33,791 nucleotides of DNA from Peptococcaceae bacterium BRH_c23 (GCA_000961805.1 LADV01000311.1:1-33791), one strand, 5' to 3'; shown: positions 24,713-33,165, numbered from the stretch's first letter. A program made the numbers and translations. Notes: generated by a model not told the origin, from the letters alone.

Positions 24713-25768
24713 TTATTCACCTTCTTTATAATCATATAAACCGTGGCTCCTAGCCACATCGAGCATTGCCTGGATATGCTCGAAAGGTACTTTATTACCC
24801 GTTTCGCACCCTGTTGAGAGAACAAAAGCTGGAGTATAATTTTTCATTATGTCAAGTGCCTCAACGCAGACTTTATGAATTTCTTCCACTGGACCGAAAA
24901 GGAGTTCGTTGGCAGGATCAATATTGCCTAGTATGAGTGCTCTGCCAGCTACCTTTTCCCGAGCAATCGCCAAATCACATTTGTCGAGACTGATCACATC
25001 TGCCCCAGTGTCGGTCATCTTGTCCACAATCTTGTGAGTCTTACCACAAATATGCAGGGGAATAAGGGCTTTGAGCTCATGGGCTAAGTCCACAAGTTCT
25101 TTAATGTAGGGATAGGCGATTTTGTCAAACATCTTGGGGCTGAAAAGACTACCTGAAGCAATGGGCTCCAGAATAATAGGCATAGCTCCATAACTGGAAA
25201 TTTCTCGAATTAGGTTTTTGCAGCTGTCTGTAGCCATTCTCAAAAGGGTATGACAAAGTTCTGGATCTGCGTAGGTATCGCGGGCAAAAGCTTCAACACC
25301 CCGCAGGGTGGCAGCTGTGGAAACAGGTCCAGAAAAGCAAACGGAAATGAAAACCTGATCCCCCACTTCTTTATTCAGGATTTCCAGTGCTTCGTAGTAA
25401 ACAGGGAATTGGCCGTCATTCTTTTCTGCAACTTTGATTTTGCTTAAGTCTTCCTTAGAGTTAATAATGGAAACTTCACAGTTAGCTGGTTCATTCTCAG
25501 AATAGTCTAGTTCGGCACCCATAGCTTCCGCCACATAGGAACAGTTCGTGAAGAGATAAATTAAATCATAGCCAAATCTCTTAAATCCCGCAATATGTGC
25601 TTCGGCCATGACCTTGCCGTCAAGTTGAAATTCCTTTACGGTTTTGCCAATCAGCTGAGCAGTATTGGTCGTTACAATGGGCATACAGATAACTCTGTCT
25701 AGAGGTTTTCCAGTTAAAAGGGCCATCATTCTTTCTTTAGGGGTTAAAATATCTTCCCTGATTAACAT
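24713..25768 (-). CDS. MtaA/CmuA-type (URO-D fold) methyltransferase, most MtaA-like copy
   Basis: This 351-residue protein has the N-terminal TPKERMMALLTGKPLDRV segment (9-26), predicted zinc ligands His239, Cys241 (HICGKTH) and Cys321 (STGCETG), and the ILGNIDP strand (279-285), all like methylcobamide:CoM methyltransferases. It starts at ATG 25768 with GGGAGGG upstream, five bases after the corrinoid protein gene. That adjacency makes it the best candidate to dock directly with the corrinoid protein. The acceptor is unknown: coenzyme M is not expected in this type of bacterium, so another thiol or tetrahydrofolate is more likely (inference). Confidence 0.9.
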   Translation of the reverse strand: MLIREDILTPKERMMALLTGKPLDRVICMPIVTTNTAQLIGKTVKEFQLDGKVMAEAHIAGFKRFGYDLIYLFTNCSYVAEAMGAELDYSENEPANCEVSIINSKEDLSKIKVAEKNDGQFPVYYEALEILNKEVGDQVFISVCFSGPVSTAATLRGVEAFARDTYADPELCHTLLRMATDSCKNLIREISSYGAMPIILEPIASGSLFSPKMFDKIAYPYIKELVDLAHELKALIPLHICGKTHKIVDKMTDTGADVISLDKCDLAIAREKVAGRALILGNIDPANELLFGPVEEIHKVCVEALDIMKNYTPAFVLSTGCETGNKVPFEHIQAMLDVARSHGLYDYKEGE

Positions 25769-25773
25769 ATTAG

Positions 25774-26421
25774 TTAGGCCCTCCCCATGAGTTCTTTGGC
25801 TTTTCTCACGGCTGAACTGGCATCGTTAGCGTAAAGATCGGCTCCAATCTTATCACAGAACGTTTGGGAAATAGGACCTCCACCAATCAGAACTTTGTAT
25901 TTATCTCGAATATTTCGTTCTTTTAAGCGGTCAATAACCGTTTTCATGCCATCCATAGTAGTGGTCATCAAAGTAGACATGCAAATCATATCGCTTTCTA
26001 CTTCTTCAGCCTTTTCAATAAAACGGTCAAGTGGTACATCTCGGCCCAGATCGTATACTTCAAAACCTGCAGCTCCTGACAAAATGCGAACAAGGTTTTT
26101 CCCTATATCATGAGTGTCCCCTTCTACTACTCCGATCACCATTTTGATGGGTTTTTCCATTGAGCTTTTATCCAAATGGGGATTAACCACATCGAGTCCA
26201 GCATTAAACGCATCAGAACACATCAAGATTTCGGGAAGGAAATATTCCTCTTCCTCATAAAGTCTACTGACCTCGTTCATACCTGGGACTAACCCCTCCG
26301 TAATAGTTGTATAGGCTGGTATATTCTGTTTCAGAGCTTCCTGTGCCAGCTCTGCGACCTTTTCAGATTCAAATTCTACGAGTGCGTGTGAGATTTCTCG
26401 AAATAGTGTTTCTTTATCCAT
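25774..26421 (-). CDS. MtbC/MtaC-type corrinoid (B12-binding) protein
   Basis: This 215-residue methyl carrier shuttles methyl-cobamide between two methyltransferases. An N-terminal helical cap (about 1-88) precedes a Rossmann-like cobalamin-binding domain (about 92-213). The base-off signature GDTHDIG (101-107) supplies His104 as the lower cobalt ligand, followed by Ser149-Leu151 and the GGGP (180-183) nucleotide-loop turn. The start at 26419-26421 is preferred because GGAGGGG lies 5 nt upstream; an ATG ten codons earlier has no such site. It is the only corrinoid protein here and must serve four URO-D-fold methyltransferases, unless partners lie elsewhere. Confidence 0.93.
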   Translation of the reverse strand: MDKETLFREISHALVEFESEKVAELAQEALKQNIPAYTTITEGLVPGMNEVSRLYEEEEYFLPEILMCSDAFNAGLDVVNPHLDKSSMEKPIKMVIGVVEGDTHDIGKNLVRILSGAAGFEVYDLGRDVPLDRFIEKAEEVESDMICMSTLMTTTMDGMKTVIDRLKERNIRDKYKVLIGGGPISQTFCDKIGADLYANDASSAVRKAKELMGRA

Positions 26422-26590
26422 GATGTCCCCTCCATTACTTGCTATAACCATTTATTTATATATTAACATAAGGAGAACTGTGTCGTATATAAGAATATAT
26501 TGTAACATGGTGATATTTTATGCTGATTATTGAGTTAGGCTTGTGTCTTTATGCAAAACAATCACTTAAAACTCTCTTAATATATTAAAA

Positions 26591-27658
26591 CTAACTATTG
26601 TACCGACCATAAAGGGTAACTGCTTTAAGCATTGCAAAAACATTGACCGGCGGAGTCAGAGGGGGTAATGCACAAGCAGGCATTAAAATAAAGCCGCCGG
26701 GATGATTTTTCATCGTTTCAAGGATGTCCCTGCTTACCTCTAAAACTTCTTCGGGAGTACCGAGCTGAAGCAGAGTGGTTGGGATATTGCCGCCGATAAT
26801 TATTTCCTCCCCGAAGGTACGGGCTACATGCTGAATGTCCATCTCATGTCCGATGGTAATGGTAGATCTTGGTTCCGGGCGGATTTCTTGAGTCCATAGG
26901 CTCAAGTTCTTGGTATGATCACCGCAGAGATGAAAGACCCATTTTTTTATACCTCTGGCTCTTAACTTGTATTGAATCTCCTTGACATAAGGGAGACTAA
27001 ACTTCTCAAAGACTTTAGGGGAGACCAACGCATGACACTCTAGCGGATAGGTGGAAAAGACTGAACAGTTTTCTGGCCCAAACTCTGTTATGTATTGGTC
27101 AGCAATTTGCATAAGGTAATCTGTGGCTAAACGCAAAACCTGATGTACCAACGCAGGTTCTTTATGAAACCAACGTAGTAAGAGATCAAGTCCAACAATC
27201 GTGCCAGCAATCCCCATGGGGGAACCACCAGGAATTGAAACAGAATAACCCTTGGCACGAGCTAGTCTGGCAAACTGGTGCATTCTGCTAAAAGCAGGAG
27301 CGGTTTCCAGATTGGGGACTCGCAGGTTTTCGACATCCATGGGTTTTTCTACGGAATGTTTAGTTAGTGACGGTAAGCAAATTCGGGGAGAGGTTCGAAA
27401 TTGGAGTTCTCCCCCGAAATCCCACCCACTCCAGTCTGGGATTCCATAGGATGGAGCTGAGTCATACTGGTAGAGTTCCTTTGCCCATAATTGGGCTTGC
27501 CAAGCTTTTTCCGGTTCTAGATAATACTCCCTAGCTGACATATTACTTATGGATGCCGCATGAAGGCTCACACCGGGATTAACCGGAACCCTATCCAAGC
27601 CTTGCTTATTGGCTAAAGCCTTCATCCGCTCTGCCGATGTCAAATTATCCTTACCCAT
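26591..27658 (-). CDS. Divergent MtaA/CmuA-type (URO-D fold) methyltransferase
   Basis: This 355-residue protein has the TSAERMKALANKQGLDRVPV N-terminus (7-26) typical of the family. Predicted zinc ligands are His243 and Cys245 (HLCGDHT) plus Cys329 (MPACALPP). The middle of the protein differs from the other copies: a Trp/Tyr-rich stretch (about 62-85, including SYGIPDWSGWDFGG) and HALVSP (209-214) suggest a distinct substrate pocket. The ATG at 27658 has GAGGTG just upstream. A 7-bp hairpin (ATGCCTC/GAGGCAT, 27682-27699) lies in its short leader. Its divergence and its place next to the oxidoreductase gene make it the best candidate for the substrate-demethylating enzyme (inference). Confidence 0.85.
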   Translation of the reverse strand: MGKDNLTSAERMKALANKQGLDRVPVNPGVSLHAASISNMSAREYYLEPEKAWQAQLWAKELYQYDSAPSYGIPDWSGWDFGGELQFRTSPRICLPSLTKHSVEKPMDVENLRVPNLETAPAFSRMHQFARLARAKGYSVSIPGGSPMGIAGTIVGLDLLLRWFHKEPALVHQVLRLATDYLMQIADQYITEFGPENCSVFSTYPLECHALVSPKVFEKFSLPYVKEIQYKLRARGIKKWVFHLCGDHTKNLSLWTQEIRPEPRSTITIGHEMDIQHVARTFGEEIIIGGNIPTTLLQLGTPEEVLEVSRDILETMKNHPGGFILMPACALPPLTPPVNVFAMLKAVTLYGRYNS

Positions 27659-27771
27659 TTTTCACCTCGTTTATAGCCATCATGCCTCTTCCGAGGCATT
27701 CTAGTTATTTATTTACAATACCTAGCAAGCTTTTTAGTGAATCTTTAGTCGATTGACATTGTAACTGCATT

Positions 27772-29841
27772 CTAAACAGAACGTTTACAATCGGCTTTCT
27801 TGTAAAGACGTGCCAATAGGGATCTATAAGCAGGAAAACCGGTCACCGGGTCCAATGTTTGATCATCTGTTAATAAATTAACATTAGACTCGCTCCATCC
27901 ATGTGGAATAGAGATCACTCTGGAATCAATTGTTTCAGTAATCTTTGCTTTAAGAACAATTTCTTTTCTCCGCCAAGACTCTACCACTACTTCCTCTCCA
28001 TCTTCTATCCCATACATCTTGGCTAGTTCGGGGTGAATCTCCACGAGCGGTTCGGGCGACATTTTGCGAAGCGAGGGGATATTTCGATAACGGGAATGAT
28101 AATATCCGACGTTTCTAGCTCCTGTTAAAACCAATGGGTATTTTCTAGCTAGCTTTGGCATGGAGAGAGGACTGGAGTGTGGTTCCCTGTAAACAGGCAG
28201 GGGTTCATAGCCCTGTTCTTCCAGATCTTTGCAATAAATCTCTACTTTTCCTGAAGGAGTTTTAAATCCAGTTGTTTCGTATTTCTTAACTCTTTGCTGT
28301 CCATATTCATACCCTTCAGGGTACTGCTTTAAGCTTTCCACACTTAAACCGAGCGGTTCTAACCTAAAGTTTAGTGCCTCTTCTTCACTTGCCCATGGGA
28401 AACTTTCCTTAAAGCCCATTTTTTGAGCCAACTGATTCCAGAAGCTCCAATCTGTAAGACAATCTTTCTCTTCCAGGACTTGAGGAGACAAACCAAGCTT
28501 CTGTACGCCATAAATACTGGCGCCATTCCATAACTCTATACGCGCCAGGAACGTTGACGCAGGAAGCACCAAATCAGCCAACTTAGCAGTTTCTGTCATG
28601 AAATGATCCATGACTACTAGAAACTCCAGTTTAGTTAGGGCTTCCCTAACCTTATCTGTATTGGGCCAAGTCAGCATTGGATTACTACCGGCGACAATCA
28701 TTCCCTTGATCGGATAAGGCTTTTCTGTAAGGATAGCCTCAGCATACAAATTAGCTTGAGCACGCTTAGTGTGGTCATGAAAAAGTGGATATTCCTTTTG
28801 TCCGATGGCCAGTTCGTCTGACTCCAGCGTGTTCTCCGGGGCTAAAGATGCAAGTTTGGCAAGTGGCACAAACAAAGCGCCCCCGGGGACATCTAAGTTT
28901 CCGGTGATGGCCTGCAAAATGGCTATGGCACGCAAGGCCTGAAAACCATTAGTCTGAAGTTCGAGAGCGAGCCCAGATGTAACACAAGCTGAAGAAGATA
29001 GCGCAATGAGACGAGCTGCCTCGATTACCTTAGCTTCAGGAACCCAAGTGATTTGTTCCACTTTAGATGGAGAATAGTGTTTAACTAATTCGGTTAGTTC
29101 TGGAAAACCAATCGTCCATTGATTCACAAAATCCTGATCGTAAAGATTTTCTTGTATAATAACATTTATGATTCCTAGGGCTAATGCTCCGTCAGTTCCT
29201 GGCCTTAATTGCAGATGAAAGTCAGCCCTCCTCGCTAATTTAGTGACTCTTGGATCTACAACAAGGAGCTTTGCACCATAGACCGTTGCCTTATTGATAT
29301 CTTCCATTAAGGTCGGGCAGGACACTGAAGGATCAGAGCCCCACAAAACAATGCAAGCGCTATTCGCGTAATCAGGAATTGGTAAAGCGCCATAGGTGAT
29401 ACTATTGGCCATTGCTTTCGCAACATGGCAATGACTTCCCGAAGATGAACAGTTTGGGGTGCCAAAGACCCTGCAAAATCGTTCTAAATATGGAGTGAAT
29501 TCTTTCCTTACTCCCGTCTGTCCTACATGAACGGCCACTGCCTTCGCACCAAATCTGGCTTTAATATCACTTAGCTTATGAGAGATTAAATCCAGAGCAT
29601 CATCCCAAGAAATTTCTTGCCATCGGCCATCTCCAGTTTTCCTAACTGGGGTCTTAAGACGATCGGGTGCCTGGACTATTTCAGCAATAGCCTTACCCTT
29701 TGGACAAAGATGTCCCTGTGAAAGAGAATCCTTCCGTGCGCTAATTCCCACAATAGTACCCTGTTCCATGGTTATTTCTAACCCACACATTCCGTTGCAC
29801 ATTGCACATACTGTTTGAAATGTTTGTTGGTCGTAATCCAT
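27772..29841 (-). CDS. Molybdopterin (bis-MGD) oxidoreductase, DMSO-reductase family, cytoplasmic
   Basis: This 689-residue catalytic subunit has an N-terminal 4Fe-4S site (Cys12, Cys15, Cys19, Cys46 in CAMCNGMCG...HLCPKG), the molybdopterin domains (about 55-560) and the C-terminal cofactor-binding domain (about 570-685, starting LVLTGARNVGYYHS). Cys138 in SGSHCHVAK is the likely Mo/W ligand, as in nitrate, polysulfide and arsenate reductase subgroups. There is no twin-arginine signal, so it acts in the cytoplasm. No iron-sulfur partner subunit, membrane anchor or chaperone gene is next to it. Substrate is unknown; acetylene-hydratase-like and thiosulfate/arsenate-reductase-like relatives look similar at this level. 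The ATG at 29841 has GAGGAGG at 7 nt, the strongest ribosome site in the cluster. Confidence 0.9.
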   Translation of the reverse strand: MDYDQQTFQTVCAMCNGMCGLEITMEQGTIVGISARKDSLSQGHLCPKGKAIAEIVQAPDRLKTPVRKTGDGRWQEISWDDALDLISHKLSDIKARFGAKAVAVHVGQTGVRKEFTPYLERFCRVFGTPNCSSSGSHCHVAKAMANSITYGALPIPDYANSACIVLWGSDPSVSCPTLMEDINKATVYGAKLLVVDPRVTKLARRADFHLQLRPGTDGALALGIINVIIQENLYDQDFVNQWTIGFPELTELVKHYSPSKVEQITWVPEAKVIEAARLIALSSSACVTSGLALELQTNGFQALRAIAILQAITGNLDVPGGALFVPLAKLASLAPENTLESDELAIGQKEYPLFHDHTKRAQANLYAEAILTEKPYPIKGMIVAGSNPMLTWPNTDKVREALTKLEFLVVMDHFMTETAKLADLVLPASTFLARIELWNGASIYGVQKLGLSPQVLEEKDCLTDWSFWNQLAQKMGFKESFPWASEEEALNFRLEPLGLSVESLKQYPEGYEYGQQRVKKYETTGFKTPSGKVEIYCKDLEEQGYEPLPVYREPHSSPLSMPKLARKYPLVLTGARNVGYYHSRYRNIPSLRKMSPEPLVEIHPELAKMYGIEDGEEVVVESWRRKEIVLKAKITETIDSRVISIPHGWSESNVNLLTDDQTLDPVTGFPAYRSLLARLYKKADCKRSV

Positions 29842-29963
29842 AAGAATACCTCCTCTAGAACATCATCAAATGAAACCCTCTTTAATTCCTGCATGAGAAC
29901 CTAAGATCCCATGCACTCAGAAAAAGCTAAATAATGGTCAAAAATTTGGTCCCTTAACACAAT

Positions 29964-31010
29964 TTATTTTTCATCTAGCTTAGCATGGGCATTTTTTAAG
30001 AAGGATTCATCTACTACGCTTTCCATTGATAATGGCTTGGCAATTAGTCCAGCATCGATAGAAAGTCTGACCGCTGCATCATGCCCCTCTTGCGTGAAAT
30101 AACCATCAGAGGATAAGGTCTTTTTTGTATCTTCAATAATATCTGCAATGATATCCTTATCCATGTTTTGGAATTTCGGTGCTACAACCTTCGCTATCTC
30201 CTCCGTAGAATGATTGTTAACCCAATTCATCGCTTTCACTATACCATCCGTAAACTTTTGTACATTTTCCGGATTTTTCGTGATGTAATCTTCAGTCACT
30301 TGGATAACAAATAGGGGATAATTATCTGCTTCCAGAACTTTCTGATGTTGTTCCGAATCTGCCAGGTCTACGAGCACCTTATAGCCACGTTTTTGCAAGT
30401 CAAGTTTTATATTGCTGCCACCAAAAGTTGCAGAGATTTGGCCATTTCCCAGGGCACCTATCTCCCCACCGGAAGGCAGAGAAATGAATTGGACATCTTT
30501 GTTAGGATCCAGTCCACCATGCCTCACTATTGCTCTAACAAAACCACGTGGCGAAGAACCATCCATCCCGCCAGATATTGTTTTTCCTTTAAGATCAGCA
30601 ATAGTTTCAATATCCTTTGAAACTATGAACGCCCAAGGATGTTTTGCGGAAGTGGCAACAATCATCTTGGTATCTTTACCCTTCTCATTGGTCTTCATTA
30701 CTTGTTCATACCCAGTTAAAGCAAATTGTGAGTCCCCAGCAAGTAGGGAAGTGATGACCAATGGCCCACCAGCAAAATTGACAAAACTAACATCAAGTCC
30801 ATTTTCTTTAAAATAGCCTAAATAACTTGCAATATAGACCGGCAGCCATGATTCGCCCGATCCTCCTGGTTGAGCTATAACCACTTTTTGTAGTTCTGAT
30901 GGGTCTACTGTTTTCGAAACCGTCTCCGTATTCAATTTTCCGCAACCGATAGTTATCGTGGTTACAAGTAGTAAAACTAACAAAAGAATAGCCATTGCGC
31001 TTCTTTTCAC
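29964..31010 (-). CDS. ABC importer substrate-binding lipoprotein (SsuA/TauA/NMT1 type)
   Basis: This 348-residue extracytoplasmic solute-binding protein has a basic, hydrophobic signal (1-22) ending in a lipobox TIGC with Cys23 as the lipidated residue; Thr at -3 is unusual but tolerated. The mature part has the two-lobed NMT1/THI5-like fold with LPVYIASYLGYFKENGLDV (about 56-74), typical of sulfonate, nitrate, bicarbonate and pyrimidine binders. The start is GTG at 31008-31010 with AAGGGTGA upstream. The ligand is unknown; because the genes downstream perform methyl transfer, a small methylated anion or sulfonate is a reasonable guess. It follows the permease gene after 110 bp. Confidence 0.88.
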   Translation of the reverse strand: MKRSAMAILLLVLLLVTTITIGCGKLNTETVSKTVDPSELQKVVIAQPGGSGESWLPVYIASYLGYFKENGLDVSFVNFAGGPLVITSLLAGDSQFALTGYEQVMKTNEKGKDTKMIVATSAKHPWAFIVSKDIETIADLKGKTISGGMDGSSPRGFVRAIVRHGGLDPNKDVQFISLPSGGEIGALGNGQISATFGGSNIKLDLQKRGYKVLVDLADSEQHQKVLEADNYPLFVIQVTEDYITKNPENVQKFTDGIVKAMNWVNNHSTEEIAKVVAPKFQNMDKDIIADIIEDTKKTLSSDGYFTQEGHDAAVRLSIDAGLIAKPLSMESVVDESFLKNAHAKLDEK

Positions 31011-31120
31011 TTTACTTCACCCTTTACTCAAATTTGATGTTTAATTATCTAAAAAATTTAAGATCATCTGAAAGAACTCTGCTGGGCATTATTAAATATT
31101 TATCGTTTCCTAGTTTCTAT

Positions 31121-31900
31121 CTATTCGGTTGAGACTCGCCATTTCAGGAGACGGTTATCTAGCAAGGTAACGCAGTAATTCAAAATAGCCATTAAAGCCG
31201 ATAAAATTACTATCGTGGATAACACTCGAGTTGTGTTATACATCCCACTAGCGTTACTAACCATCCAACCTAAACCAGAGTTGGCCGCGATATATTCACC
31301 TACAATTGCTCCTAACAAAGCAGCACCAAGGCTCGTTCTTAAACCGTTTAACAGCCAAGGCACACATGAAGGAATAATGATTTTACGCAAAATCTGACCC
31401 TGAGTTGCTCCCATAAGCTTAACTGTGTTGATCAAGTTCGGACTCACGTTTTTAAACCCACTATAGGCACTAAAAAAAGTCAAAAAAAATACAGAGATTA
31501 AGGCAATAAATACTTTAGACTTGATCCCCATGCCAAACCATAAAATGAACAAAGGACCCAAAGTCAGCTTAGGTATACCGTAAAGAGCCATAATAATTGG
31601 ATCCAGAACCTTGGCTACTGGCTCGAATTTCCCTAGTACGAACCCTACTGTAACCCCTGCGATGGTTCCTATGACAAGACCCAACAAAGCTTCTTCCATG
31701 GTGATGGCGATGTGTGGGAATACTTCACCAGTAGCGAATAAGGTAATTAAATCATTGAATATCTCTGAAGGCTGACTTATGTAGAAAGCATCAAAGGCTT
31801 TATATCTGACTCCCAATTCCCAGATAGATAATAAAACGGTCGTGATCAAAATGCGCCAACTATAAATGGTTACCTTATTCTTAACAGAAGCGGACAACAA
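31121..31900 (-). CDS. ABC importer permease (SsuC/TauC type)
   Basis: This 259-residue inner-membrane permease has six predicted helices. The EAA-loop motif MGATQGQILRKIIIP (about 163-177) is the contact with the ATPase. The start is TTG at 31898-31900 (TTG TTG), with AAAGGAGG 8 nt upstream and 1 nt after the stop of the ATPase gene, so it is translationally coupled to it. Family members import sulfonates, taurine, nitrate or thiamine pyrimidine precursors; there is no TPP riboswitch upstream of this copy. Confidence 0.9.
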   Translation of the reverse strand: MLSASVKNKVTIYSWRILITTVLLSIWELGVRYKAFDAFYISQPSEIFNDLITLFATGEVFPHIAITMEEALLGLVIGTIAGVTVGFVLGKFEPVAKVLDPIIMALYGIPKLTLGPLFILWFGMGIKSKVFIALISVFFLTFFSAYSGFKNVSPNLINTVKLMGATQGQILRKIIIPSCVPWLLNGLRTSLGAALLGAIVGEYIAANSGLGWMVSNASGMYNTTRVLSTIVILSALMAILNYCVTLLDNRLLKWRVSTE

Positions 31901-31901
31901 C

Positions 31902-32735
31902 TTATTCTCCTCCTTTCGCCATGATTACTTCGGTCCGTAAATCATTCCAGATTAATTTCTGAAGTTCGACGAATTGGGGATCAAAACGAGTTTCCAGGGC
32001 TGACCTGGGTCTCTCCAGTGGAATATTATACTCAGATTTGATAGTTGAAGGGCGCGAAGTCATTAACACTACTCGATCCGCTAAAGTGATCGCCTCGGTC
32101 AAATCATGAGTCACAAACACGATGGTTTTTTTTGTCTCTTGCCATAGTTTTAGAATATCATCCTGAAGCATTTCTTTAGTAAGGACGTCTAAAGCACCAA
32201 AAGGTTCGTCCATAAACAATATTTCTGGATCTAGGGCTAAAATTCTGATGATAGCCACCCTTTTTCTCATTCCGCCAGACAACTCAGAAGGGTAACTATC
32301 TTCAAACCCTTTCAGTCCGGTCCTAGCGATTAGTTCTCTAGCCACAGAATTGCGTTCTGCTTTTGGCACTCCTTTTATCTCTAAGCCTATAGCTACATTA
32401 TCAAGCACGGTACGCCACGGTAAAAGGGAGTCGGCCTGGGACATATAGCCGATACGGGAAGATATACCGTTAATGGTTATTCCATCTAATAGAACCTCTC
32501 CTTTGCTGGGCTTAATCAATCCTGCCAATATATTCAACAGGGTACTTTTACCACAACCACTAGGGCCAACGATGGCTACAAACTCCTGGTCTGCAATTTG
32601 CAAGTTAACATTTTTTATGGCTGCCGTTGTCTTACCGTTGGTTGCAGTGAAAACTTGGTTAAGGTCTCGAACCCAGAGCTTAGAGTCTTTTTCCACGAGG
32701 TTAGCCAGGGGCTTTAACATAAGAATATTTGACAT
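31902..32735 (-). CDS. ABC importer ATPase (SsuB/TauB type)
   Basis: This 277-residue cytoplasmic ATPase has Walker A GPSGCGKST (57-65), a Q-loop (MSQ, 98-100), signature LSGGMRKR (152-159), Walker B ILFMDEP (172-178) and the H-loop His around 209. The ATG at 32733-32735 has AAGGAG 7 nt upstream. It is the first gene of the twelve-gene leftward locus and lies about 150 nt behind a promoter overlapped by a long palindrome. It pairs with the permease and lipoprotein genes that follow. Confidence 0.92.
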   Translation of the reverse strand: MSNILMLKPLANLVEKDSKLWVRDLNQVFTATNGKTTAAIKNVNLQIADQEFVAIVGPSGCGKSTLLNILAGLIKPSKGEVLLDGITINGISSRIGYMSQADSLLPWRTVLDNVAIGLEIKGVPKAERNSVARELIARTGLKGFEDSYPSELSGGMRKRVAIIRILALDPEILFMDEPFGALDVLTKEMLQDDILKLWQETKKTIVFVTHDLTEAITLADRVVLMTSRPSTIKSEYNIPLERPRSALETRFDPQFVELQKLIWNDLRTEVIMAKGGE

Positions 32736-32889
32736 CGTTTATCTCCTTTCACTCCAACTAGTCAATCTCTGCCCATTTTTTAGCCTATGTTTCCAAACTC
32801 CCCATGCTCCCAACTTATAGTAATTAGCTATCACCTCCAAGCTCGATTATTCACCTACAGCATGGCAGTCTAATATTTTTATCTTAATA

Positions 32890-32945
32890 TATTATATATC
32901 ACATATTTATTATGTGTCTATATAATGAATATGTGATATATAATA
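32890..32945 (-). promoter_or_regulatory. Promoter of the ABC/methyltransferase locus inside an 18-bp inverted repeat
   Basis: On the minus strand, TAGACA (32915-32920, 5 of 6 matches to TTGACA) and TATAAT (32891-32896) are 18 bp apart. A perfect 18-bp inverted repeat with arms 32890-32907 and 32928-32945 (20-nt spacer) puts one arm over the -10 and the other just upstream of the -35. The inner halves, CACATA/TATGTG, also offer a closer-spaced alternative pairing (32900-32905 with 32911-32916). This is a convincing operator, but the regulator is not encoded in the window. Confidence 0.75.
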
Positions 32946-33050
32946 AAATTTTGAGATTCCACCAATATCCCTAGGACCATCTGTTGAAAATGTATCTTTA
33001 TAAATAACCCCCGTTTTAGATGCTCGGGTTCGACGATCTGCAGGCACGAG
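32946..33050. other. Non-coding stretch, nothing recognised
   Basis: Between the operator palindrome and the long hairpin no credible reading frame, promoter or structured element was seen. Confidence 0.45.
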
Positions 33051-33091
33051 AAGTTCCTCAAACCCTTGTGGTACAAGGGCTTGAGGAACTT
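33051..33091. repeat. Long near-perfect hairpin, REP-like
   Basis: AAGTTCCTCAA (33051-33061) pairs with TTGAGGAACTT (33081-33091), and inside it CCCTTGT (33063-33069) pairs with ACAAGGG (33073-33079), with one A/C mismatch and a GGT loop. The 18 base pairs are not followed by a T-run. The 3' flank GAACTTGCGG shares the AACTTGC word with the repeat cluster upstream of cydD. Confidence 0.75.
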
Positions 33092-33165
33092 GCGGATAAC
33101 TTACCTTGTGTCTATATGCAATCCCATTATTCTTTCACAATCAAGTGCCCGTTGTTGCCCAACAT

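Noticed and set aside
26452..26590. Internal promoter before the corrinoid protein gene
   Set aside because: The 139-bp gap is AT-rich with TACAAT and TTGCAT words, but no pair of hexamers has acceptable spacing, and no sigma-54 -24/-12 element was seen.
19064..27658. Heme biosynthesis (hemE) genes
   Set aside because: The URO-D-fold proteins carry the zinc-ligand HxC...C pattern of MtaA-type enzymes, and the neighbours are a corrinoid protein and its activator, with no hem genes.
30412..30816. 134-codon plus-strand open frame opposite the substrate-binding lipoprotein gene
   Set aside because: Fully contained in the well-supported minus-strand gene, with no ribosome site and no recognisable domain.
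29964..32735. Thiamine pyrimidine precursor importer (ThiXYZ-type)
   Set aside because: The binding protein is of the NMT1/THI5-like fold, but no TPP riboswitch precedes this operon, and HMP uptake is already served by CytX in the regulated operon.
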